From NCBI GenBank assembly GCA_963739335.1, contig CAVUAC010000086.1, positions 23,970 to 87,969 of the forward strand: a stretch of DNA of 64,000 bases, in the 5' to 3' direction. This stretch comes from UBA9647 sp963739335. Lineage in GTDB: Bacteria; Bacteroidota; Ignavibacteria; UBA10030. A program made the position numbers and the translations under genes. Position 1 is the stretch's first letter. Every line of letters begins with the position of its first letter. A model generated the notes under the pieces. It was not told the DNA's origin and ran no database searches. It worked only from the letters and a program-made list of their open reading frames with translations. Of this stretch, positions 46,334-55,298 are shown piece after piece.

Positions 46334-46852
46334 TTACAGCAAAATGCTGCAAAGACTTGTCACGCTGTGTGTATTCCTATTGAAACAAGCGGCATGTTCT
46401 GAGACCTCCCGCCTAGCGCATTCAGATCCGCTCTCATTGGTTCCCGAGACCGCATGCGGGCTCCCATAGGAATCGAGCTGTACAATAGTTGGCGCATTTC
46501 GGACATATTGCCACTCAGGAGGTCCATAGGAGTAACAAGTGAGAAGCGACGAACTCACCTTGCTGTCAACTTGGACAGAGAGGCTCATCATCGCCGCACC
46601 CCTCGCCGCCGGTCCCGGCGTCCAGCTCCCTCCATTATCTGTCGATCGATATACTCCACTACCTGAAGTCCCTGCAAACAGGCGGCCGGAAGCGTCAATT
46701 GCGAGAGCCCTGACATTAGCCCCATTGGGCCCGTTGGTTTGTTGCCAGTAGTTTTGGGCAAAAGTCACCTGGGACGCAAGACAGAACAAAGAAAGACACA
46801 TGGAGACCAGGCGCGAGCCGCGCGGTATCAGAGATTTGTTTTTACAGACCAT
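46334..46852 (-). pseudogene. N-terminal remnant of a BNR/sialidase-like propeller protein
   Basis: A signal peptide (S-M-C-L-S-L-F-C-L-A-S-Q-V-T-F-A-Q) is followed by about 60 residues of a propeller of the BNR/Asp-box type (V-R-A-L-A-I-D-A-S-G-R-L-F-A-G-T, then G-V-Y-R-S-T-D-N-G-G-S-W). After about residue 90 the sequence loses all repeat character up to the stop at 46334, 26 bases before the giant T9SS gene. The rest of the propeller and the expected sorting domain are missing. It looks like a gene deleted at its 3' end. Confidence 0.6.
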
Positions 46853-47450
46853 TGTACCTCCTTAGTCGTCCGATACAAACAAGAGACTGCCTTCACATGA
46901 CTACGATCATCTTCTTCGTATCCACGAATCTTCCCGAGAGGAGAGGTTGCCAGCTTATTCTGTTGACAAACAAAGCCCGAGGGCGTCGGGACTACCGATG
47001 ACTGCGGCCACCTCGAGCAACAACAGCATGAATACGGTGTGTTTGGTGATTTGTCCTCCGATGGAATGGATGCAAGAAACGTACTTGCTTAAGGTAGGAC
47101 ATATTGGGTCGTCGGTTGTATCGGTGGAACGAGAATGCCGGGCAGCCTGGTGGGGCTACCACAAGCACGAGGACGTGTCTCGCAATTCGACCAAACGTAG
47201 TTGCAGCTCGTGCGAGCCAGCGGGTCGTCGGAGTGAGGCTCTGAAGCGGTGACACCTAAGCAGGGTCAGACAGCGGCTACTCGATGGCTGCGGATAAGCC
47301 ATCATGTAAGCAACCATGCAAACGTACTGGAGTATCGGCTGAAAGTCAACGTGTTGAAGTCTTCGAGAAAGACTCACCCAATGTTTACAGGCAGAAAAGG
47401 CCTGTGCGTCAGAGTGCCGAGGAGAAAATAAACAAGGGATCCCTTCGGGA

Positions 47451-47467
47451 GCTGCGCCACGTTCCGA
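47451..47467. repeat. Third copy of the tRNA-Pro 5' end (17 bp)
   Basis: GCTGCGCCACGTTCCGA is identical to 35575-35591, the 5' end of the tRNA-Pro gene, in the same orientation. Flanking GGA on one side and (A/G)GA on the other are also shared. A palindrome (AAGGGATCCCTT) is next to it at the position where the 35.9-kb copy also carries a palindrome. Confidence 0.75.
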
Positions 47468-47715
47468 GGAATAAAAATGGCGTCTCCGATGATTGGATGC
47501 GTCCCCAAAAACCCTAGAAAACAGATCCGCTAGTAACGACTTGGCTAACCAATAGTAACCGCATGCGGGTTGAGGTTTTCGCATCTGCAGATTCAATATA
47601 GCAATCTGACTCGCGTGATGCAATTCCCATTTTGCGACCATCATTCCGCCAAATCCTCATACACTCCGCGGCAATGTCAAAGTGACGTTTGCCACATTGC
47701 CAATTGACACGATTT

Positions 47716-47910
47716 CTGTCGAAGTGGCGAAGCATCATCGCCATTGTCAGTCTGCCGGATCGCCTAGGGGTGTTTGGCGATGGCAAAGATGTTGGATCTC
47801 GTTAGCCACCTCGTCACCTTGACAAATTTTTGTCTGACTGTCGAAGTGGCAAGTGACACGGAGCGACTTCGCCAGCTCCCAAAGTGTATAGGTGTTTGGC
47901 GAACTGGCAA
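47716..47910. repeat. Two related hairpin units with matching arm changes
   Basis: CTGTCGAAGTGGC occurs at 47716-47728 and 47838-47850. Each is followed by a hairpin: CATCGCCA/TGGCGATG (47736-47743, 47775-47782) and TTCGCCA/TGGCGAA (47868-47874, 47897-47903), with loops ending TAG(G)GGTGTT. The base that differs in one arm is matched by the complementary base in the other. Each unit ends TGGCAA. Period about 122 bases. Confidence 0.6.
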
Positions 47911-47989
47911 TGCGACAACAAATGCGGCTTACCAGCTCTCTCAAGAAAAAGTAAGAAATGCTAGGGACGCCCTGTTCCGGTCAATATTA

Positions 47990-48958
47990 TCAAGGCTTGT
48001 CTGGGGGGATAGAAATCCTGTGTAGCGTTACTTCGGCAATCTCAGGGTAGTCTCTATTTAGGTTTTGGTAGCCTGAATTGGGATCCATCACCCAGATTTC
48101 CGAATTGCAGTCGACCGAATCGAATAGCACAGCATGCAATTCATCGACGTGATGAGTGATGCCAATGATGAATCCTTCCTTCAAATCCAGACCATGAGTG
48201 GCATCATGTATCCTATCAAACTTGTCTGCATCCGCAAATGGGCCAATACGTTGGTATGAAACCCCCTCCCGCTTGAAAAACACTCCTTCCAATCCAACGG
48301 GGACGGTGCCTTCAAAGATTCTTCCATTTTGTCTAATGACCCATAGGTCGCGATTCGCATCGATCATTTCTTCTTGGGTACGGTGGACACCATTTCGTTG
48401 AAGGAAAGACTCAAAACAGGCCAGGATGCATGAAGTGCCATTTCTGTTCGATATGTGAGTCGTTCGCATGAATGTTGCTTTGAATTCTTGCAGAGTCATC
48501 AAATCACCACTCGCTTGTACCACCCTCGCTATTACCGAATCATCCTCGATGGTTGATGTAAGTTCCTCTCCTTCGAATGCGACATATCTGGTGTCCGGAT
48601 ATGCAGCAGTCTCACCCCACGCAATGCATGATCCAGGCGTCCTAAACGCACACACGCCGGCAAGTTCACTTGCTTCTCGGAGCTCTTTGTCGGTCCATTT
48701 CTCACCAGGGTTTTTGCTCGATTCAATTCTTAAGTAGGCTCTTAACGCACGTTCAGTATAGACGGCGTTTCGACACTGTAATGGGTATTCGGTCAGGTCC
48801 ACCGATTCTGAGTTCTTCCATATCTCCATCCATTCGCCTGGGGGCTGGTGATGGAAACTGGTAAACCAGTGTTGTTCCCAGAGGCGGATATGATCTGGGG
48901 AATATAGCACTCTGTAGAACCTCTTCGGTTCGGCGCGATCTTCTGCCACGATTTTCAC
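47990..48958 (-). CDS. Uncharacterised protein with a C-terminal papain-like (C39-like) domain
   Basis: 322 residues, no signal peptide. The C-terminal half has N-G-T-S-C-I-L-A-C-F-E-S (nucleophile-type cysteine at a helix start), H in D-E-L-H-A-V-L-F-D-S-V and a D/N in V-M-D-P-N-S-G, the spacing and context of C39-like papain-fold peptidases. The N-terminal half is unfamiliar; K-R-F-Y-R-V-L-Y-S-P and Y-V-A-F-E-G-E-E-L faintly resemble the ends of ADP-ribosyltransferase domains, but this is weak. It stands alone between a gene-poor stretch and a membrane protein gene, next to restriction genes. Confidence 0.6.
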   Translation of the reverse strand: MKIVAEDRAEPKRFYRVLYSPDHIRLWEQHWFTSFHHQPPGEWMEIWKNSESVDLTEYPLQCRNAVYTERALRAYLRIESSKNPGEKWTDKELREASELAGVCAFRTPGSCIAWGETAAYPDTRYVAFEGEELTSTIEDDSVIARVVQASGDLMTLQEFKATFMRTTHISNRNGTSCILACFESFLQRNGVHRTQEEMIDANRDLWVIRQNGRIFEGTVPVGLEGVFFKREGVSYQRIGPFADADKFDRIHDATHGLDLKEGFIIGITHHVDELHAVLFDSVDCNSEIWVMDPNSGYQNLNRDYPEIAEVTLHRISIPPDKP

Positions 48959-49140
48959 CCCTGGTGAATGATAGCATTATCCTGATACGGACTGCCGATA
49001 TACTTCCACATCAATATCTATCCGGATCCATAGGAAAAGATCTCCCGCCATTCTGGCGCAGCTGCTCGTCTTAGCGAGGAGCCAGAAGAATGCAGGCCCG
49101 TGCTTCGCTCAACAGAACCATAGATCTGTTGCGTTCTTGA

Positions 49141-49860
49141 TCAGGATGGGCTCTGTCCAGTTACTGTATCCGAGGAAATCAATCCGATGATGTCGTCCTT
49201 GTGCAATAGGACCATGTGAAAGAATCCGTTGAGAAAAACGTCGAGCGCTATGAGAACAGACGCGAGTATGTAGAATCCAATGTCGACAATGAGAGGCAGA
49301 GGAAAGAGGGGTTTTGCCACGAGCCAGTAGGTAACGAGGAATTGAACTACCAAGACGGCCGACGCCGGTTTCTTAGGCTCCGAATCATGCGGCTTTCCTT
49401 CGAAAGCTTTTCTGAGGTTCTTTGCAAATTCAATTAGGTATACTCCAGGCTCCAAACGCTGATCCCGTAGCTTAACTAATCCGAGAGTCTCTAAGAAGCC
49501 GCGAAGAAAACGGACGTGTTTTTTTTCCGGTGATTGAAGCGTTACCACGATTCCTTGCAAGAAGGTCCATAACCCTCTCGCAAAGAAAGGATAAGAGATG
49601 GAGATGAGATAGTCGACAGAATTATGCAGGACAACCCAAGCAACAAAGAAAAAAATCAATACAACAACTAATCCACCCCCAAAAACGAATCGAAATATCT
49701 CATCTGCTTGATCGAGACGAATCATCCGGTATGGCCCGATGGCTTCCTTGAATAGCCAAGCAGAGATGTTCGCGACAAGCAACAAGCTGAGAACGAAAGA
49801 AACCTGGGCTTTGCGCTGGTTCTCACTTCGTTCGAGGAAACGAAACAGGAAATCAAACAT
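49141..49860 (-). CDS. Uncharacterised membrane protein with about five transmembrane segments
   Basis: 239 residues from ATG 49860. Hydrophobic stretches: V-S-F-V-L-S-L-L-L-V-A, G-G-G-L-V-V-V-L-I-F-F-F-V-A-W-V-V, L-V-T-Y-W-L-V-A, and F-Y-I-L-A-S-V-L-I-A-L-D-V-F-L. A soluble middle part (about 105-160, E-K-K-H-V-R-F-L-R-G-F-L-E-T-L-G-L-V) lies on one side. No family recognised. Its A+T-rich composition and isolation in an accessory stretch suggest horizontal origin. Confidence 0.55.
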   Translation of the reverse strand: MFDFLFRFLERSENQRKAQVSFVLSLLLVANISAWLFKEAIGPYRMIRLDQADEIFRFVFGGGLVVVLIFFFVAWVVLHNSVDYLISISYPFFARGLWTFLQGIVVTLQSPEKKHVRFLRGFLETLGLVKLRDQRLEPGVYLIEFAKNLRKAFEGKPHDSEPKKPASAVLVVQFLVTYWLVAKPLFPLPLIVDIGFYILASVLIALDVFLNGFFHMVLLHKDDIIGLISSDTVTGQSPS

Positions 49861-50106
49861 AGTCACTTTCCTTGGGCTGAAACCACCCTTGATCTAGATG
49901 GAACTACTGGGCACGTGGCATAACACCACCGGTGCCTTCAGGTGGGATCTCAACAGCAAAGATAAGCAAGTGGTACAGTGAATTCAATGTCGGTTTCATA
50001 TCCCGAAAAATGGATCTTTGAGATTTCCCGACTTTCGGTGTGCATTATTCAGACAGCATTGGTTTTATCAGGACGGAAGAGGTCCTGACGGCGGAGAATT
50101 GTTTCT

Positions 50107-50289
50107 TCATCCTTCCGCAAACTTCTTTATCGCATCGAACCAGTTCACGATAGCCCTGGCTTTGTTTTTTTCGAATGGCAGCCAGTGCCGTGAAGTCTTC
50201 AGATCCGCCTCATCGGCAATAGGAATGCGCAGGGCGGGTTTGCCTTCGTGACCGCCGATGACAGGTTGGTCTGGCTTGGTTCTTTGTAT
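50107..50289 (-). pseudogene. 61-codon gene remnant
   Basis: Between two stops the minus strand reads a natural-looking protein end: G-G-H-E-G-K-P-A-L-R-I-P-I-A-D-E-A, then H-W-L-P-F-E-K-N-K-A-R-A-I-V-N-W-F-D-A-I-K-K-F-A. There is no start codon in it, so it is the tail of a lost gene. Family not recognised. Confidence 0.4.
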
Positions 50290-50346
50290 TCATGTCCAGA
50301 GAATCTTGACGGACTGCCTCGAACATCCTATTGCTGAGCTTTACCG

Positions 50347-52389
50347 CTAGCTGAAAACCCATCTATGAAATTTAGCCATCTCTCCACTTTGAACAGCCTC
50401 CAATCCGATGTTTCCATCCAGAACCCAGTCTTGGAAATATTCGTCAATGGTAGCAATCTCAGAATCATCTTTTGTGCGCAGGAGGTTCCATTTCAATTCG
50501 GTTAGAAGCGAAGCACTGTATTCGAGTGCTCTCATCGCATAGTATTCAGTCAAAACACCATCAGTTGTTGCACGGTGCACCAACATGTTTCTGATCCTGT
50601 AGATGTTGTATACGTCATCCTTGATGCGCCACAGTTCGGGACGCAGCCTATTCATTGCAGTCTCTTTGTCATAAAACAAATCCCGCATCGATTGGACCTC
50701 GAGTGCTAGCGCTGGGAGATTACTGGCTTTGAGTTCGGCGATGACCGCGTCTGAACAAGCGACAAATCCTCCACTCGTATATATCGCGCCATCCTTCTCG
50801 ACAAACTGGGCAAGCACAACTTTCGAGAGGGAGAATTCTCTTCCGTACTTGAGCCTGAACAATATTTTGTCGCCTGGTAGAAAACTGCGGGCAAGCGAGC
50901 TCGCATACTTCTTCAATTCGTGCTTTGTCTCAATAAGACATAGAATCAATTGTATCTGAGCAATGCGCTCATCCGCGTACCACTGAACATTTACGTTCTT
51001 TTCATTGGGCCGAGTCCTCAGAAATCCTGGAATTCTTAGGGACACCCGGCTGCCGCCTCGGAATAGGTGTTCAAGTGAATACCATGCATTCAACAAGGTC
51101 TCAGAACTTTGCCCACACTCTATGGCTTTTCGATGCCAATCCATCGAAGCTAACCAAATACTCACAGATCGATTTGCAGAATCGCTATTGATCCATGGAC
51201 CGAATCTTTCATAGTCTCCCTTCTTCCACGCTGCTAGCTCAGCAGTATGAAGCACTTCATCTTTCAACTCTCCAGTTCCGCCCCCGACCTCCTTTCCACT
51301 GGGATCACAAACCACGTAGACGTCAGACAACGTAAGGGCATTCCTTTTCGTTTCTCGTCCAGATATCAAGCCAAGCGCTCTTTCGGCCTTTCTCTTGCCC
51401 TGGATTTTCATCGACCGACTGTCATTCCCGCGAACTCTCACAGAAATACACAGCTGATTCTCTCCAACGCTCTCCACTTTCCTAAGGAAAATGCACTTCT
51501 CTTCGGGCGCACCGGGTTTGACGTGGCTATCTTGTTTCGGATCATACACAGTGACATCGCCAACTGCAAAGCCACCGGATCCGTGTGCAAAACCATCAAC
51601 CTTGAAAATCAATTCATATTCTTTTGGCTCAAGGGAATAGACTTTGACTATTTGGTCAAACCTTTCCTTAAGAGTAACGTTCGCAAAAAAGGAAGTCAGC
51701 ACTCTTTCGTATTCTTCGTTTGTTAGACTTCCTTTCGCAGGAGCTTCCGGATACTGGGAATAGACATCCCCGTTCTGCCATCTTTCGATCCCTCTAAGGA
51801 TGTGGCTAGCCAACCATTCTATCGATTCTGGGAGCCTTCCTTTTCTCCAGAATAGCAGGATCAAAGTGTCGCATAATTCAATGATTTCGAAATTATCAAT
51901 CTCAGCAGCCTCATCACACAGCCAGTCAGAGAGTAATCTGACCGTGTGACAGACGGACTCATTGGTCCGAAGGCCATCATCGATTTTGTGCAGGCAACGC
52001 GAGAGATGAGCAATTTCGAATGAATCGGAACGGGCGTGGCCGGATTGTAATGCTTCTACAACAAAACTGAGCTCACTTTGAAATCCTGAAGCGAATTGAC
52101 CCGGGCTAGTGAGGGCATTCGATTTCGTTGTATTCCCTACTCGGTTAGTACAGTATCGTGATATGATCGAATGGAAGAATTTCTTTGCGTACTCATTCTT
52201 CGAAAACCACCTGTCATTGTGTTCAACTTCCTCGATCAGATCTGGCAATACACATAAAATATGTTTGCTATATGTACCTTCTTCAATGTCTTTGAGCAGC
52301 CGACATCGTTCTTGCCATTGTCTCTCCCAAAGCTCGAGGCGTTCTTTTACTTTTTCCCCCACCTGTTCTATGGTCACGTCTACACTCAC
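50347..52389 (-). CDS. Large uncharacterised protein with a C-terminal HEPN-like segment, coupled to the restriction enzyme
   Basis: 680 residues. It begins at GTG 52389, overlapping the restriction-modification gene stop by four bases (GTGA), so its translation depends on that gene. Mostly helical, no signal or membrane segments. Near the C-terminus R-I-R-N-M-L-V-H-R (R600-x4-H605) sits in an all-helical context after Y-N-I-Y, the RX4-6H pattern of HEPN ribonucleases in toxins and anti-phage proteins; A-W-Y-S-L-E-H-L-F about 160 residues earlier is also typical of HEPN-bearing proteins. The N-terminal 450 residues are not recognised. Lower G+C than housekeeping genes supports transfer. Confidence 0.6.
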   Translation of the reverse strand: MSVDVTIEQVGEKVKERLELWERQWQERCRLLKDIEEGTYSKHILCVLPDLIEEVEHNDRWFSKNEYAKKFFHSIISRYCTNRVGNTTKSNALTSPGQFASGFQSELSFVVEALQSGHARSDSFEIAHLSRCLHKIDDGLRTNESVCHTVRLLSDWLCDEAAEIDNFEIIELCDTLILLFWRKGRLPESIEWLASHILRGIERWQNGDVYSQYPEAPAKGSLTNEEYERVLTSFFANVTLKERFDQIVKVYSLEPKEYELIFKVDGFAHGSGGFAVGDVTVYDPKQDSHVKPGAPEEKCIFLRKVESVGENQLCISVRVRGNDSRSMKIQGKRKAERALGLISGRETKRNALTLSDVYVVCDPSGKEVGGGTGELKDEVLHTAELAAWKKGDYERFGPWINSDSANRSVSIWLASMDWHRKAIECGQSSETLLNAWYSLEHLFRGGSRVSLRIPGFLRTRPNEKNVNVQWYADERIAQIQLILCLIETKHELKKYASSLARSFLPGDKILFRLKYGREFSLSKVVLAQFVEKDGAIYTSGGFVACSDAVIAELKASNLPALALEVQSMRDLFYDKETAMNRLRPELWRIKDDVYNIYRIRNMLVHRATTDGVLTEYYAMRALEYSASLLTELKWNLLRTKDDSEIATIDEYFQDWVLDGNIGLEAVQSGEMAKFHRWVFS

Positions 52390-55298
52390 TTTCCCTCCAC
52401 AATCTTGACCTCATCTTCCGTCAACCCATAGAGCTCATACACCGCTTCATCAATCTGACGGTCTAAGCTCCCACACTGCAATTCGAGCCGATTCTTTTCG
52501 GCATCGGTCTTTGAGGCTGCGAGCCTTTCCTTGGTTTGCAGCATCTGTTCAACAACTGTGACCATTTTGTCGTGTTGGATTTGGTCTTCCGGATGAGCGA
52601 GATCGACCCTTCGGATAGGCAGCTTACGAAGATCTGCAACTGAGAGCCTTGGAAAGCTATCCCGCACAATCTTGTTCGACACCAGCGGATAAAGGAAAGA
52701 AAGCAGGCTCGAGTTCAACAGGCCAAGCAGATATTTCATTGAGAACGACCGGTCATCTGCATACTTCAGATTTAGAATGGTCTTGTAGTTGCAGTATGTT
52801 TCTTCGACATATGTCGCACAAATCTTATGTCGCCCTTTTGCGGTGATTTCCCTGATTAGAATTCTCGGTCCAGTCAGCCATTCCATACCGCGGTAGTCGT
52901 GCAACCATGGACCATACTTTATCCATTCGCCTTTTTGCCATTGCAAGGAATATCTACCGATATCACCACCTGACAACTCCCGAAGATACTCTTTGCTCAA
53001 CTGTTTCTGTGAATGGAAGACTCGTTTCTCAATTTGCTCCTTCGTGTGTTTGCTGCTGTTGTATGCTTGCGTTCCCAAAGAGGCATCCACCACACTCCCG
53101 AGTGGCACAGTCAAGCCACTGAGCTTCTCCATGAAATGAGCTAGGCTACCAGAAATCCGGGTTTCAAATCTATGCAATGGGTCATCTAGCCATTTTGCCT
53201 GATCAAAAACGATTGGCGTCGCGTCAATCATCTGGTTGACATTGAAGTCTTTCGGAAAGATCCGCACTTGGACTTTTTGATTACGTCGCCTCTCGGATTC
53301 TGAACACTTGGCGAGTATACATACGGCGGCATCGACGTCAGCGTCACCGAACACCCTATGATTGAATATCAAGAGCTCATCCACTTTTGTATGCTCTAGG
53401 ACGTATTCTCTGAGCTTAGAAGTAAATTGCAGAGTGTACCAAGTATTAGGCGTGATGTATCCAAGCATTCCTTGCTCTCGCAACAGACCAAGCGCTTTCT
53501 CAATGAAGAGGTGATACAGATCGGCTTTGTATTGAAAGACCGAATATCTGCTCGACAGATAGCTGCCCAAGGACTCTTCCAATTCATCTTTCGACAATAC
53601 TACATATGGCGGATTTCCGATCACTGCGTCAAATGCTCCCCGTTTCATCACTGCAGGGAACATATCTCGGTAGTTCATGGGCTTGAGCTTGGCCTCATCA
53701 ACACTCGAGAACAGCGATGCATCCATAATATCTCTTCCGACTAGCGAATTCCCACAAACTATATTCTGCTTCAGATCAGGAAGAATCGTCTCCTTGAACA
53801 ATCCGAATTGATGAGCATCCATCATCGTCGCATCTTCGAGCATCTTCAAATACAACGAGAGCTGTGTCACCTCAGTAGCCTGGAAGTCAATGTCGACACC
53901 GTAAATGTTGTTTAACAGAATTTCCTTTTTCTTCTTCAGAGTCAACTGCAGTTTCCCGTCCCGTTCAGAGACGTCGTCCGGTCTCGCCTTGTCAGGATTT
54001 GCCTGGTAGTATCGAACGTGATGGTCCAGCAGTTGAGCATACACTTCGATCAGGAACGAGCCTGATCCGCACGCAATGTCTGCAAAAGCCAGTTGTGCAA
54101 TCTCGGCCGCAGTCTTGCCCTCGATGAGCTTCCCCACAGTCTCTTTGACGATGTACCGGACAATGTACTCGGGAGTGTAGTAGACGCCTCCCGCTTTGCG
54201 CACCTCTGGTTTCTCCTCAACCTTTACCCGCTTGTCAGTCGCGTGCACAACTTTTCCAAGGAAGCGCTCATAGATGCTGCCGAGAATGGAGATCGGAATC
54301 TTGTCGAAATCATACGGCGATGCTGGGTCAGCAAGCTCCTCACAGATCTCGGCAAACGATTTATCTTCGGATGGTTCAAAAGTGTTGTTATCCAGTATTC
54401 GATGTGACTTGAAAACAAGTCCGTTGTACTTGGGCTCGTATCGGTTACAGAGAGAGACAAATGCTTTCCATGCAGACTTCTGCCCTTTCAGACCGACGAT
54501 CGCTTTCTCTTCGATACCCTTGTCTTCGAGGAACCGGATAAACACGAGCCTGTCGATTGTCCGTTGGACGGCTTCGGTTAGTTCTTCTCCTTCCAGTCTT
54601 TCATTTGCCTTCTTGAATGCTTTTGCAAGTGTTATGCGATATTCATCCAGCTCCTCCAGGAATGCTTCATCAACTGCCTGATATCCTCCTTTGAACAATC
54701 CCTTCCCGCCAGCCTTACCACGAGGCTTCGGCAATTCCGCAGCACGCTTCTCAATCGAACCGCCGGCAACCGCTTCCCGTGAGATCAGCCAGTAGACATG
54801 TGCAAATTTGTCTTCGGAGGCGTAGTCGGAGTAATGGAATGATTCCACTTTGCGACTCATCGCCTCGTCAATGTTTGGCTTGAACCGGCAATCAAGGATG
54901 TGGAACTCTTCGAAGTCCGTAAGAATGGCAAGAGGAGTCTTCGCATTCCATCCGTAACGGATCGCCTGATAGTAGTCATCGGCATTGGCCAGGTTGCGGG
55001 ACGGTTTTTTTGCTTCTACAAAGAATTTGGGATCACGGAAATTGGGAGAAAGGAAAAACGCATAGTCGGCACGGCGTTGCGACGAACCTGACATCTTGAC
55101 TTTGTTCTCGATGTGAACTTCCTGCTCGTAAGGATTCTTCTGGCGCTCATGTGTGACATCCCACCCAAGCGCGGTGAAGAACTTGTCAATGAAATCCTGG
55201 CGTACTTGAGATTCCTGGTAACTTGGCGACAGGTAAGCGGCTTCTTGTGCCTTGAAATCAGCGACAAGGCGTTTGATGGCTTGGAAGGCTTGTTGCAT
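52386..55298 (-). CDS. Type IIG restriction-modification enzyme (Eco57I-like, single chain)
   Basis: 970 residues combining cleavage, methylation and recognition. The N-terminal PD-(D/E)xK nuclease has D78 (RRADYAFF) and E95-A-K97 (FFVEAKK). A helical linker runs to about 380. The gamma-class adenine methyltransferase has the AdoMet motif ADIACGSGSFL at 406-416 and NPPY at 562-565. The C-terminal part (about 680-940) is a TaqI-like specificity domain with P-L-G-S-V-V-D-A and D-L-R-K-L-P-I-R. It modifies one strand with m6A and cuts at a distance; the target cannot be read. A coupled second gene follows, which is unusual for these self-contained enzymes. Confidence 0.92.
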   Translation of the reverse strand: MQQAFQAIKRLVADFKAQEAAYLSPSYQESQVRQDFIDKFFTALGWDVTHERQKNPYEQEVHIENKVKMSGSSQRRADYAFFLSPNFRDPKFFVEAKKPSRNLANADDYYQAIRYGWNAKTPLAILTDFEEFHILDCRFKPNIDEAMSRKVESFHYSDYASEDKFAHVYWLISREAVAGGSIEKRAAELPKPRGKAGGKGLFKGGYQAVDEAFLEELDEYRITLAKAFKKANERLEGEELTEAVQRTIDRLVFIRFLEDKGIEEKAIVGLKGQKSAWKAFVSLCNRYEPKYNGLVFKSHRILDNNTFEPSEDKSFAEICEELADPASPYDFDKIPISILGSIYERFLGKVVHATDKRVKVEEKPEVRKAGGVYYTPEYIVRYIVKETVGKLIEGKTAAEIAQLAFADIACGSGSFLIEVYAQLLDHHVRYYQANPDKARPDDVSERDGKLQLTLKKKKEILLNNIYGVDIDFQATEVTQLSLYLKMLEDATMMDAHQFGLFKETILPDLKQNIVCGNSLVGRDIMDASLFSSVDEAKLKPMNYRDMFPAVMKRGAFDAVIGNPPYVVLSKDELEESLGSYLSSRYSVFQYKADLYHLFIEKALGLLREQGMLGYITPNTWYTLQFTSKLREYVLEHTKVDELLIFNHRVFGDADVDAAVCILAKCSESERRRNQKVQVRIFPKDFNVNQMIDATPIVFDQAKWLDDPLHRFETRISGSLAHFMEKLSGLTVPLGSVVDASLGTQAYNSSKHTKEQIEKRVFHSQKQLSKEYLRELSGGDIGRYSLQWQKGEWIKYGPWLHDYRGMEWLTGPRILIREITAKGRHKICATYVEETYCNYKTILNLKYADDRSFSMKYLLGLLNSSLLSFLYPLVSNKIVRDSFPRLSVADLRKLPIRRVDLAHPEDQIQHDKMVTVVEQMLQTKERLAASKTDAEKNRLELQCGSLDRQIDEAVYELYGLTEDEVKIVEGK

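Larger units (their letters stand above)
46853..47989. other. 1.1-kb stretch without a credible gene
   Basis: Open frames here have no natural amino-acid composition, signal or motif. The stretch contains a 17-base copy of the tRNA-Pro 5' end (47451-47467), the palindrome AAGGGATCCCTT just before it (47434-47445) and a pair of related hairpins (47716-47910). It has the look of an insertion scar or decayed element. Confidence 0.6.

Noticed and set aside
47156..47644. 162-codon minus-strand open frame in the gene-poor stretch
   Set aside because: Runs through the tRNA-Pro fragment and palindrome; residue composition (many C, H, R, S) is that of non-coding DNA.
47716..47910. Integron attC sites
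   Set aside because: Hairpin shape is suggestive, but the conserved 7-base core sites are absent and there is no integron integrase.
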